Below are positions 29,665-37,839 of a stretch of 64,000 nucleotides of DNA, in pieces; positions within the stretch are counted from its first letter, which is position 1, and every line of letters starts with the position of its first letter. Source of the DNA: Blautia caecimuris (lineage in GTDB: Bacteria > Bacillota > Clostridia > Lachnospirales > Lachnospiraceae). Under the pieces are notes generated by a model, which saw only the letters and a list, made by a program, of their open reading frames with translations, was not told where the DNA came from and searched no databases. The stretch spans positions 248,001-312,000 of the forward strand of contig NZ_JANJZT010000001.1 of the NCBI RefSeq assembly GCF_024622975.1, in the 5' to 3' direction. Position numbers and translations under genes: made by a program.

Positions 29665-30960
29665 ATGGAAAGAGGAGGAGATCGTATCGAATTAACCGGA
29701 ATTATTTTAAAAGGGCGTTATTGTATTATGGAAAGGATCGGCAGGGGTGGAGAGGGGGATCTTTATCTTGCAAGAGATCTGGAGCTTGGCATATACCGGG
29801 CGGTAAAGGAACTTCCTGCTGAGAAAAAACGTGAGGCAGGGCTTTTTCGGCTTTTGGAGCATCCTTCTCTTCCGAAGATGATTGATTATACAGAACAGAA
29901 TGATCATTGTTATCTTGTAATGGAGTATATCAGGGGAAAATCTCTGGGACAGTATCTGAACGAGGGAAGAATATTTTCCGGAGAGGAGATTCTGTCCATT
30001 GCAGGTACGGTGCTGCAAATTCTGAAATATCTGCATTCCAGAAAGCCGGCGGTTTATTACGGAGATTTGAAGCCGGACAATCTGATGCTGACGGAATCAG
30101 GAAGGCTTTATCTGGTTGACTTTGGAAGCGCAGTTTTGGGATATGAAAGACAGAGCTTTTATTGTCTGGGAACAGAGGGGTATGCGGCTCCGGAGCAGTA
30201 TCAGGGGAGGATTGTTCCTGCCAGTGACTTTTATGCTTTGGGAAAAACTGTAGATGAGCTGTGCCAGAAGCGCAGGCTTCAATATTTTTTTCAGTTTCCG
30301 GGGCTTGGATTTTTTATCAGAAAATGCTGCTTCAGTCAGCCGGAAAAACGCTGGAGATCAGCAGAGGAAGCAGAAAATGCATTGCAGAAAATAAAACCTC
30401 TGTCCTGGAAAGTATGGAAGGGAGCGGCTGTCGGACTGTGTTGCTTTCTTTGTACTGCAGTCATAATGGGGACGCTGACAACAGAAACAATGCAAAGACT
30501 GGAAATGCAGGAATTGGAAACTGCTATATCTCCGGTTACTGCCTGGTATTATTCCATGGATTTTCGGTCAGGCGGGAATGGTATCAGAAAAATAATCACA
30601 GGTCAGATAGAAAAATCCGGGCAGAGATTTCTGAGGATTTATGATGCTTTGGAGCAACAGCAGCAAGTGCTTACACTTCTTGCTCAGAACAGTGAACTGG
30701 AAGGAAATATGGCAAAGGCAGAAGGGTATTACAGACAGATGCTCCGGGAAAAGGCAGGAAATAAAGAATACTCTCTGTACGGGTTATTTCTGATCAGGCA
30801 GGGAAGGGAAACAGAAAGCGTGGAATTATATAAGCTGATGAAAAACAGAAAAGATTTAAAAAGTGATTCTGATTACGCAAAAGACGTAGAACACTGGAAA
30901 GAATATCTGAAACAATTATCCGTATTAAAAGGAGAGGAAACGAAATATGATCTCAAATAG
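29665..30960 (+). CDS. Membrane Ser/Thr protein kinase (Hanks type)
   Basis: About 431 residues. Kinase domain: glycine loop IGRGGEGDLYLA (25-36), Lys48 in RAVKEL, catalytic loop YYGDLKPDN (131-139), DFGS (152-155) and APEQY. The canonical HRD is replaced by YGD, but Asp134, Lys136 and Asn139 are present, so it should be active. A hydrophobic segment (about residues 250-272) is followed by a short extracellular or cytoplasmic helical part with a TPR-like stretch (AEGYYRQMLREKAG...ESVELYKLM). The start is uncertain. ATG 29665 and GTG 29659 both lack a good ribosome-binding site, while AGGAGGAG lies 6 bp inside. The next gene overlaps by 14 bp. Confidence 0.85.
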   Translation: MERGGDRIELTGIILKGRYCIMERIGRGGEGDLYLARDLELGIYRAVKELPAEKKREAGLFRLLEHPSLPKMIDYTEQNDHCYLVMEYIRGKSLGQYLNEGRIFSGEEILSIAGTVLQILKYLHSRKPAVYYGDLKPDNLMLTESGRLYLVDFGSAVLGYERQSFYCLGTEGYAAPEQYQGRIVPASDFYALGKTVDELCQKRRLQYFFQFPGLGFFIRKCCFSQPEKRWRSAEEAENALQKIKPLSWKVWKGAAVGLCCFLCTAVIMGTLTTETMQRLEMQELETAISPVTAWYYSMDFRSGGNGIRKIITGQIEKSGQRFLRIYDALEQQQQVLTLLAQNSELEGNMAKAEGYYRQMLREKAGNKEYSLYGLFLIRQGRETESVELYKLMKNRKDLKSDSDYAKDVEHWKEYLKQLSVLKGEETKYDLK

Positions 30961-31903
30961 AATGAAGAATAAATATACGCTAAAGAGAAAAAGACATATC
31001 CTAAGGAAAAAAGAACATGTCGGGGAAAAATATCTGGCTGATTTCTCGGGAAACAGAAAGTTTCTGTCAGTAATCTCAGTTCTTGTACTTGTAACAGCAA
31101 TTAGACAGACAAGCGCTGCTCAGGATCTTGGAGGGTTTCATGTGGAGACGCTTCCGGGAGAAAGCACAGGTATTCCCTCTGACTGGGAAGTGGGAGACGG
31201 GGACCAGGATTTTGGGGAACAACAGCAGTCTGAGGAAAATGGATATGAGGATATGTTTGGGTCAGGAGAAGAAAGCTGGCAGGGGGAGATTTATGAAGAG
31301 CCGGAAACTGTGCCCGAAAGCGGGGGCGTGTCTGCCTGGGAAAACAGCATGGAAAATATGGAAGAAACAGATACGGAATATTTGGAGGAAATAAGGAATC
31401 AGAGTGAAGCGGAAGAGCTGCAGGAAAATCTGTCCAAGACAGGGGAGTCGGACCGGACAGGAACAGAAGGTTTCCAGAACATGCCGCCTTGCAGGACGCA
31501 GCAGCCAGTGGAAACAGTTTCTCCAACCGCTTCCGCTGATATTGCGTCAGACATGGGGGCAGATTTATATCAGGCAGAGAAAACAGAAAAAGATGACAGA
31601 GATAAGGAACCGGAAAGTTTCCGGAATCAGCTGCATGCGGTACCGGAAGTTCTTTACTGGAAAGGCACAATAAAAACGACGTCAGAGCCGGTTCTGAATA
31701 TAAAACGGAACGGGAACGTTCAGATTTTGTCATTGAGAGTAAATGGAAAGGAAACAGCATGGATTCAGGAGGAAAACAGGATTTATCCGGAGATTCCAGA
31801 GGAACAGAAGGCATCAGAAAAGGTATTTCAGACAGAGCTGGCGTTTCTTTCTTATAACGGAATGGAAGCCGGAATTTACGTGGACGTTCCGGGAAAATCA
31901 TGA
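30947..31903 (+). CDS. Acidic exported protein of unknown function, partner of the kinase
   Basis: The 318-residue protein has a basic N-terminus (KNKYTLKRKRHILRKKEH), one hydrophobic segment (about residues 38-53, FLSVISVLVLVTAI), then about 170 very acidic, low-complexity residues rich in Glu, Ser, Gly and Gln. A more ordered C-terminal part follows (VPEVLYWKGTIKTTSEPVLNIKRNGNVQ...GMEAGIYVDVPGKS). The start overlaps the kinase gene, with AAAGGAGAGG before the ATG. It is probably a membrane-anchored outward-facing protein, possibly a kinase substrate or sensor. I do not recognise the family. Confidence 0.65.
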   Translation: MISNRMKNKYTLKRKRHILRKKEHVGEKYLADFSGNRKFLSVISVLVLVTAIRQTSAAQDLGGFHVETLPGESTGIPSDWEVGDGDQDFGEQQQSEENGYEDMFGSGEESWQGEIYEEPETVPESGGVSAWENSMENMEETDTEYLEEIRNQSEAEELQENLSKTGESDRTGTEGFQNMPPCRTQQPVETVSPTASADIASDMGADLYQAEKTEKDDRDKEPESFRNQLHAVPEVLYWKGTIKTTSEPVLNIKRNGNVQILSLRVNGKETAWIQEENRIYPEIPEEQKASEKVFQTELAFLSYNGMEAGIYVDVPGKS

Positions 31904-31926
31904 TATACTATCCGATAATCAGTAAA

Positions 31927-32068
31927 CTATAAATGAGTAAATTTGAAAAAGTGCGCAAAATCATCATGAATTTATCTTTATAAGATGCATATATAGAGCT
32001 TAATCTTTCTTTTATGTGCGTATATTACGGATTCTATTATGCAAAATTCGATATTTGCTCATTTATAG
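31927..32068 (-). mobile_element. MITE-like element with terminal inverted repeats and 7-bp target duplication, copy 2
   Basis: The 142-bp element starts CTATAAATGAGTAAAT and ends with the inverse of CTATAAATGAGCAAAT, giving 15/16 matched terminal inverted repeats. It is flanked on both sides by CAGTAAA (31920-31926 and 32069-32075), a target-site duplication. It encodes nothing. Its inner sequence matches copy 1 at 29490-29631 in inverted orientation. Confidence 0.85.
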
Positions 32069-32102
32069 CAGTAAATAAAAATTCTGAAAATCGGAGGCGC
32101 AT

Positions 32103-32750
32103 ATGTATAAAGTAATTTTATTTGATCTGGATGGCACGCTGACAGAATCCGGGGAAGGAATCACAAAATCTGTACAGTATGCACTGGAGAAACTGGGAAA
32201 ACCTGAGGATGATCTGAAAAAGCTGGAGGTGTTTGTAGGGCCGCCTCTTTTGCAGCAGTTTATGGAGTATGCCGGACTGGATGAGGAAACCGGAATAAAA
32301 GCAGTAGAATATTACAGAGAGCGATATTCTACAGTTGGAATTTTCGAAAATCAGCCTTATCCTGGAGTGGAGGAAATGTTGGATACATTGTGTGGAAAAG
32401 GATATATTCTTGCAGTTGCCTCTTCCAAGCCGGAATATTTTGTAAAAAAAATTCTGGACCATTTCGGGCTGACCAGATATTTCAGCGAGATTGTGGGAAG
32501 TGAAATGAGCGGAAAAAGAACTGGCAAGGCAGAGGTGATCGAGGAAGTTCTTAACCGTCTGAATATGCAGGAGCATCGGGATGAAGTTATCATGGTAGGG
32601 GACAAGGAGCATGATGTGTTCGGAGCCAGAAAGGCCGGGATTGAATGTGTTGCAGTGGCCTATGGATACGGTACGGAGCAGGAGCTGAAACAGGCTCAGC
32701 CCTTAAAAATTGTAGATTCCGTACAGGGAATTGTTGATTTTTTCTGCTGA
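32103..32750 (+). CDS. HAD-superfamily hydrolase (phosphoglycolate phosphatase-like)
   Basis: The 215-residue protein has HAD motif I DLDGTLTES at the N-terminus, a helical cap (about residues 15-80), motif II LAVASSKPEYF, Lys in GKRTGKAEVI and motif IV MVGDKEHDVFGARKAGIECVAVAYGYG. Such enzymes dephosphorylate small sugar phosphates or nucleotides. The substrate cannot be told from sequence. CGGAGGCGC precedes the ATG. The MITE-like element sits only 34 bp upstream, so it may have altered this gene's expression. Confidence 0.85.
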   Translation: MYKVILFDLDGTLTESGEGITKSVQYALEKLGKPEDDLKKLEVFVGPPLLQQFMEYAGLDEETGIKAVEYYRERYSTVGIFENQPYPGVEEMLDTLCGKGYILAVASSKPEYFVKKILDHFGLTRYFSEIVGSEMSGKRTGKAEVIEEVLNRLNMQEHRDEVIMVGDKEHDVFGARKAGIECVAVAYGYGTEQELKQAQPLKIVDSVQGIVDFFC

Positions 32751-32782
32751 CCCCTCTGCATAAACAGAGTATTTTAAAAAAA

Positions 32783-33577
32783 GTGTGGAGGGTACTCTAC
32801 CCCTGCGGAATCCATTTTCTTATCAGTCAGATCGTAGGGTATGCAGCTCTGGCAGTAATTTGTTACAGAATGGGATACGGACTGGAATTTTATCAGTCTC
32901 AGACTATTTTGATGACAGGAATTACCGCGCTTCTGACAATGGTTCCCTGTATCTGGTTTTATCAGAAGGATAAAGGTGCAAGAATTGCCAGGGGAGTGAT
33001 TCCGGAGCAGCCGGGAAAGAAGCTGAAGCCTGGAGAAGGAATCCTTTTACTTCTGCTGGGAGCGTCACTTGCCACATTTGCCAATATGCTGGTGGCTTTG
33101 CTGCAAAATGTTCTGAATGTACAGGAATATCAGGAAAATATGGCACAGATCACAAATGGAAAAAGCTTGTTTATGCTCATCTTCTGGATGGGAGTGATCG
33201 CGCCGCTTGCAGAGGAGATTGTTTTTCGCTGGCTGATCTACCTGAGGCTGAGAGATTATACCAGGGTGGCAACGGCGGCAGTGATATCAGGAGTATTTTT
33301 TGGTGTTTATCACATGAATCTTACCCAGGCTGTTTATGCAGGAATCCTGGGATTTGTATTTGCGTATTTCCTGGAGATCACAGGAAGCCTGTGGGCAAGT
33401 GTTCTGCTTCATATGGGTGCAAATATCTGGTCCCTGCTTCTTCCGGAAATGCTGCTTCGGATGCCGGAGAAACAGATGGTCACCGCTGCAATGGGGATAT
33501 ATATAGTTCTTTTATGTGTACTTGGGACAGGCAGCAGTTACTTTAAGAAACGTGCGTGTCGCAGAAGAATGGTTTGA
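32783..33577 (+). CDS. CPBP family intramembrane glutamic endopeptidase
   Basis: About 264 residues with six to eight hydrophobic segments. The CPBP (Abi/CAAX protease-like) motifs are APLAEEIVFRWLIYLRL (the EExxxR catalytic motif, about residues 140-150), FGVYHMNLTQAVYAGILGFVFAY and LLHMGANIW. Bacterial members include bacteriocin-immunity and stress-signalling proteases. The start is uncertain. The GTG at 32783 has no convincing ribosome-binding site, and the frame stays open upstream with a plausible N-terminal extension (HKQSILKK). It lies 33 bp after the HAD gene. Confidence 0.83.
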   Translation: MWRVLYPCGIHFLISQIVGYAALAVICYRMGYGLEFYQSQTILMTGITALLTMVPCIWFYQKDKGARIARGVIPEQPGKKLKPGEGILLLLLGASLATFANMLVALLQNVLNVQEYQENMAQITNGKSLFMLIFWMGVIAPLAEEIVFRWLIYLRLRDYTRVATAAVISGVFFGVYHMNLTQAVYAGILGFVFAYFLEITGSLWASVLLHMGANIWSLLLPEMLLRMPEKQMVTAAMGIYIVLLCVLGTGSSYFKKRACRRRMV

Positions 33578-33622
33578 AAAAGCAGCTGCTGTACGAAATA
33601 TTCGTGCGGCAGCTGCTTTTTA
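33577..33622. terminator. Bidirectional terminator between CPBP and MATE genes
   Basis: AAAAAGCAGCTGC and GCAGCTGCTTTTT pair perfectly with an inner CGAA...TTCG extension. The genes on both sides converge on it. Confidence 0.9.
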
Positions 33623-34975
33623 CCCACGGGAATTAAAATGCAGCCAGTCTGATTTCAGATAAAAAATCAGAAATACAATGGAGCTTAGTGTCCAGGTCAG
33701 AGGATAAGCCCAGAAGATTACCTGGATAGAGGGGATCAGCTTTACGATAATGGTAATATAGCTTACCCGGATGATACACCAGCAGATCATCATGACAAAC
33801 ATGGGGATGATGGATTTTCCGGCTCCCCGGAGAAGGCCTGCCAGACAATGAGAAAATGCCAGCAGGAAATAGAACAGAGTCACTGTACGAGCCTGCTGTA
33901 CTCCAAAGGCTACCACATCCGGATCACTGTTAAAGGCTGCAATCAGCACAGGGGAGGCAAAATAAATGATGATTCCTATGCACTCTGCCATAATAAGACT
34001 GCAGATAATACCGAAGCGGGCGCCTTTTTTTGCTCTGTCATACTTTTTGGCCCCAAGATTCTGGCTGATAAAGGTAGTCAGAGACATAGAAAAGCAGGTG
34101 ATCGGAAGAAAACCAAACCCTTCTACCTTGGAATAGGAGCCGCATCCGGCTACTGCCAGTTTGCCAAAGCTGTTGATATTAGACTGGACAACCACATTTG
34201 CCAGAGAAATAATGGAATTCTGAATGCCTGCCGGAAGTCCGTTGGAAATGATTTGGCGGAGCATGGCGGGATCCAGCTGGATTTTACCAAGAGATACCTG
34301 GTATTCCTCCGGACTTTTCCTTGTCAGTCGGTTCAGGCAGAGGAAGGCGCTGACAAACTGGGAAATGATCGTGGCAGCGGCTGCAGCTCCTACACCCATG
34401 TGGAAAACGCCTACAAATAAAAGATCCAGACAGATATTTACCAGAGAGGAAAATATCAGATAGTACAGAGGATGTTTGCTGTCGCCTACAGACTGCAGGA
34501 TACCCACAAAATTATTATAGAGGACAAAAGCTACAGAGCCCAGGAAATAGATCCGGAAATACCGGATGGAATTGGGGAGTACGTCTGTGGGAGTCTTCAT
34601 CAGAACCAGGATTTTTGGCGCAAGAAGAATACCCAGAATCGTCAGGAGAACCCCTGAGATCAGCCCAAAGCCTATGGTGGTGTGGATGGCTTTCTGCAGA
34701 TCCTTTGTCTGTCTTGCCCCAAAGTAACGGGCAATTACTACTCCGGCTCCAATGGCGATTCCATTAAAAAATCCTACCAGAAGAAAAATAAGACTTCCGG
34801 AGGAACTGACAGCGGCCAGGGCATTGCTGCCCAGAAAATTTCCTACGATCAGAGAATCAGCAGTATTGTAAAGCTGCTGAAAAAGATTGCCCAGAAAAAT
34901 AGGAATGGCAAAAGCAGTCATCCTTTTCCAGATCGGTCCTTCTGTGAGAAGTGTTTTTGAGGAAGTGGCGCTCAT
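33620..34975 (-). CDS. MATE family efflux transporter
   Basis: The 451-residue protein has about twelve membrane segments in two repeats: MTAFAIPIFLGNLFQQLYNTADSLIVGNFLGSNALAAVSSSG at the N-terminus and LPAGIQNSIISLANVVVQSNINSFG in the second half. It belongs to the DinF/NorM superfamily, which exports cationic drugs or metabolites with Na+ or H+. The substrate is unknown. Its promoter region carries a palindrome just after the -10 box, suggesting substrate-induced control by a small repressor. Confidence 0.9.
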   Translation of the reverse strand: MSATSSKTLLTEGPIWKRMTAFAIPIFLGNLFQQLYNTADSLIVGNFLGSNALAAVSSSGSLIFLLVGFFNGIAIGAGVVIARYFGARQTKDLQKAIHTTIGFGLISGVLLTILGILLAPKILVLMKTPTDVLPNSIRYFRIYFLGSVAFVLYNNFVGILQSVGDSKHPLYYLIFSSLVNICLDLLFVGVFHMGVGAAAAATIISQFVSAFLCLNRLTRKSPEEYQVSLGKIQLDPAMLRQIISNGLPAGIQNSIISLANVVVQSNINSFGKLAVAGCGSYSKVEGFGFLPITCFSMSLTTFISQNLGAKKYDRAKKGARFGIICSLIMAECIGIIIYFASPVLIAAFNSDPDVVAFGVQQARTVTLFYFLLAFSHCLAGLLRGAGKSIIPMFVMMICWCIIRVSYITIIVKLIPSIQVIFWAYPLTWTLSSIVFLIFYLKSDWLHFNSRG

Positions 34976-35012
34976 ATGTAAAACCTCGCTTGTTTATTAG
35001 TTTAATTCTCTT

Positions 35013-35024
35013 GTAGTTTACTAC
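35013..35024. promoter_or_regulatory. Candidate operator of the MATE gene
   Basis: GTAGTTTACTAC is an inverted repeat (GTAGT-TT-ACTAC) located at the expected transcription start of the MATE gene, where a MarR- or GntR-type repressor would block it. The cognate regulator is not visible nearby. Confidence 0.45.
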
Positions 35025-35029
35025 ACTAA

Positions 35030-35059
35030 ATTATACTGAAAAGTATCAGGAATTGTCAA
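35030..35059 (-). promoter_or_regulatory. MATE gene promoter
   Basis: On the minus strand TTGACA (35059-35054), 18-bp spacer, TATAAT (35035-35030). Confidence 0.75.
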
Positions 35060-35123
35060 GGAAGCGCTGGTTTTTAGCAGTATCCAAACTGAGATTATAT
35101 GAAAAAGGATTTTAGAAAAATTC

Positions 35124-35152
35124 TTGAACCTCTGTTGTCTGTATGCTATCAT
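35124..35152 (+). promoter_or_regulatory. Promoter of the Wadjet operon
   Basis: TTGAAC (35124-35129), 17-bp spacer, TATCAT (35147-35152), 52 bp before jetA. Confidence 0.65.
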
Positions 35153-35204
35153 AAAAAGGTAACAAAAGTGGGAAAATTGAAATGACACACCCGAGGAAAA
35201 TATA

Positions 35205-36692
35205 ATGAAAATTCAGGAAAAAATGAGAAAGCCGATGATGGAGGCAAAATATCTGAATGTAGAAAACACAGAAAGATATCGCCCGATCATCCGGCTTTTT
35301 TATTTAAAATACGAAAAACTGAAATACTGGCTGTATCAGGAGGAGGTATTCGAAGAGCTGAAAGAGGATCCTTCTTTTGCAGAATATACAATGATACAGT
35401 GTCAGCAGGATCTGGCGGCTTTGGCATCATGGGGAAACCTGGTAACAATTCAGGATACCAGAAAGGTCAGCAGTATTGAGGAGTTCAAAAATAAAAAATT
35501 TCGTTATCAGCTTTCAGAGACAGCAGTAGAAGTAGAACGAATGGTAATACGGGTGGAAAACCTGTTTATTGAAGGTTCTTCTCTGGAACCAACTCTGTTG
35601 GAGAGACTGCGGATCAGTCTTGAGAAAATGGAAGAAATGGCTTCCCGGAATGAGGAAAAGCTTTATGGATGGTGGAATGATCTGAATAATGATTTTATCC
35701 GTCTGAATCAGAATTATCAGGACTATATGCGTGAACTGAACAGTGTTAAAGCAGAGGAAATGATGAAGACCAGGGAATTTCTTCTGTTTAAGGACAGGCT
35801 GATCGAGTATCTGCGGTCATTTGTAAAAGGGCTTCAGGCAAACGTATCTGCAATTGAACAGAAGCTTCGGAATATGGACAGAGAAACTGTGCATCAGATT
35901 TTGGAAAAAGCTACGGCCTATGAGCTTTCTATTCCCCGGATGGATGTTGAGATAGATGAGCAGATGATTTTTGATAAGAATCAGGGTCGCTGGGAGAGTA
36001 TCGTGGAATGGTTTTCCGGAAAAGACGGGGCGGAGTCTGAGGCTGGGAAGGTATTTGATACCACAAATGAAATTATCCGTAAAATCACCAGATATGCTGC
36101 GCGAATCAGTGAGATGAGCAGTCAGGGCTCCAACCGCAGGGAAGAATACAAAAAAGTAGCCCGTATTTTTCATGAGTGCAGGGATATTCAGCAGGCCCAC
36201 AGACTGGCTGCTGTTGTATTTGGCATAGAGAAGCCTTTTCATTTAAAAGGGAATTTACAAAGAGAAACAGACAGCATTAACAGCGGCGTATACGAAGAAG
36301 CTCCCGGTGTGATTACACTGACTCCAAGAATCCGTACCTATCGGGAAAAGGCAAAGAGAACAGGAATTCGTGATCATTCAAAAGAAAAAGAAGAAATGCG
36401 TGCGTCAGAAATAAAAAGACTGGAGCAGGAAAGAAAACTGCTGAAAAGCTATATTAAAGATAATTGTCTGGAGTTTGCCTCTCTTCCGGAAATTGAGCCT
36501 CAGGTAAGAGATATTTTTCTTTTATGGCTGTCAAAAGCACTGGAAAGGAAGGATCACAGGGCAAAGACGGAAGAAGGCCAGATTTATTACATTGAACAGG
36601 CGGATGTGCAGGAATACTGTACTCTGAATTGTACGGACGGCACTTTTCAGATGCCTGCCTATACCATGATATTTGAGGAAGAGAAGGACTAA
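35205..36692 (+). CDS. jetA: Wadjet type II JetA (DUF2397/TIGR02677)
   Basis: The 495-residue protein begins like the TIGR02677 family (AKYLNVENTERYRPIIRLFYLKYEKLKYWLYQEEVFEEL) and has a winged-helix-like N-terminal part, a long helical middle (about residues 120-300), and the conserved ARIFHECRDIQQAHRLAAVVFGIEKPFHLKG. In Wadjet, JetA is the kleisin-like subunit that bridges the SMC-like JetC motor. It is first of a four-gene operon with its own promoter. The next gene starts 1 bp after its stop. Confidence 0.9.
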   Translation: MKIQEKMRKPMMEAKYLNVENTERYRPIIRLFYLKYEKLKYWLYQEEVFEELKEDPSFAEYTMIQCQQDLAALASWGNLVTIQDTRKVSSIEEFKNKKFRYQLSETAVEVERMVIRVENLFIEGSSLEPTLLERLRISLEKMEEMASRNEEKLYGWWNDLNNDFIRLNQNYQDYMRELNSVKAEEMMKTREFLLFKDRLIEYLRSFVKGLQANVSAIEQKLRNMDRETVHQILEKATAYELSIPRMDVEIDEQMIFDKNQGRWESIVEWFSGKDGAESEAGKVFDTTNEIIRKITRYAARISEMSSQGSNRREEYKKVARIFHECRDIQQAHRLAAVVFGIEKPFHLKGNLQRETDSINSGVYEEAPGVITLTPRIRTYREKAKRTGIRDHSKEKEEMRASEIKRLEQERKLLKSYIKDNCLEFASLPEIEPQVRDIFLLWLSKALERKDHRAKTEEGQIYYIEQADVQEYCTLNCTDGTFQMPAYTMIFEEEKD

Positions 36693-36693
36693 G

Positions 36694-37839
36694 ATGAATG
36701 TACTGGAGATTTTGCTGAACCGGAGATGGATCCTGAAGTCGAGAGATCGGGAACTTTATTATCAGGTAAAAGAGAAGCTGGCTTCCGGTGAGGAAAAGAA
36801 ATTTTTGAGAGAAAAGCTGGGGTATCAGGTGATTGTAAATCCCTATTTGATCAAGGTGGAAAAAATGCCTGCTGTGCCGGAAAACTGGATGGGGATTTTG
36901 GACTTTAAAGAGCCTGTGGAGTATGTGTTTTTTTGCCTTGTCCTTATGTTTCTGGAGGAGAAGGAAGCAGAAGAACAGTTTGTGCTGTCTGAGCTTACAG
37001 AGTATGTACAGAGTCAGTATGAAGGGGAGCAGATTGACTGGACGGTTTATCGGTACCGCCGTCATATGATCAAGGTGATGAAATACTGTACTGCCTGTGG
37101 GATTCTGAATATAGACGATGGAAGCGAAGAGGGATTTGCCCGGGACTATACAGGAGAGGTTCTGTATGAAAATACAGGTGCTTCCAGATATTTTATGAAA
37201 AATTTCACTCAGGATATTATGGGCTACCATTCACCGGAGGACTTTGAAAAGGAAGAGTGGATCGACGTCAATGAGGACAGGGGAATTGTGCGGAGACAGA
37301 GAGTTTACCGGAGACTTTTGATGTCTATGGGCATGTATAAGGATTCAGATTCAGAAGAAGATTTCGCCTATGTGAGAAATTACAGAAATATGATACAGGG
37401 AGAACTCTCCGAGCTGTTTGACTGCGAGCTTCAGGTTCACAGAAACAGTGCGTTTTTGATTCTGAATGAAAACAGCCATCTTGGCAGATGTTTTCCGGAG
37501 GAAAATACCTTGTCAGATATTGTTCTTCTGTTTAACCGAATTCTGCAGGAAAAGCTTCAGACAGGAGAAATTCAGGTTCCTCTTGATGAGCAGATCAGGA
37601 TTCCAAGGGAAGCCTTTCAGAGACTTGCAGAAGAATGCAGAGAGAGATTTGGAGCAGCCTGGAATAAAACATATCGGGAAATGACTTTTGGAGAAATCTA
37701 TCGGGAGATGGCTGACTATATGAAAGAATTAATGCTTATAGAAGAAAAACAGGATGAGATTGTTATAAGACAGGCAGCAGGAAAGATCATGGGAGTTTAT
37801 CCGGCAGATTTTGTATTAGAGGGAGGACAGAATGAATAA
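36694..37839 (+). CDS. jetB: Wadjet type II JetB (DUF2398/TIGR02678)
   Basis: About 381 residues in the second position of the cassette. Features consistent with the family are the start LEILLNRRWILKSRDRELYYQVKEKL, REKLGYQVIVNPYLIKVEK, a winged-helix-like region (EEQFVLSELTEYVQSQY...VDWTVYRYRRHMIKVMKYCTACGILN) and GEVLYENTGASRYFMKNF. JetB is the KITE-like accessory subunit that binds the JetA-JetC ring. I chose the ATG at 36694. An in-frame start 21 bp earlier lies inside jetA. The end overlaps jetC by 8 bp. Confidence 0.88.
   Translation: MNVLEILLNRRWILKSRDRELYYQVKEKLASGEEKKFLREKLGYQVIVNPYLIKVEKMPAVPENWMGILDFKEPVEYVFFCLVLMFLEEKEAEEQFVLSELTEYVQSQYEGEQIDWTVYRYRRHMIKVMKYCTACGILNIDDGSEEGFARDYTGEVLYENTGASRYFMKNFTQDIMGYHSPEDFEKEEWIDVNEDRGIVRRQRVYRRLLMSMGMYKDSDSEEDFAYVRNYRNMIQGELSELFDCELQVHRNSAFLILNENSHLGRCFPEENTLSDIVLLFNRILQEKLQTGEIQVPLDEQIRIPREAFQRLAEECRERFGAAWNKTYREMTFGEIYREMADYMKELMLIEEKQDEIVIRQAAGKIMGVYPADFVLEGGQNE

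Noticed and set aside
31101-31901. 266-codon minus-strand frame opposite the acidic protein
   Set aside because: Proline/phenylalanine-rich shadow of an acidic coding sequence. No start signal or motif.
29490-32068. Composite transposon carrying the kinase genes
   Set aside because: No transposase, unequal decay of the two repeats, and a target duplication around copy 2 alone argue for two independent insertions.
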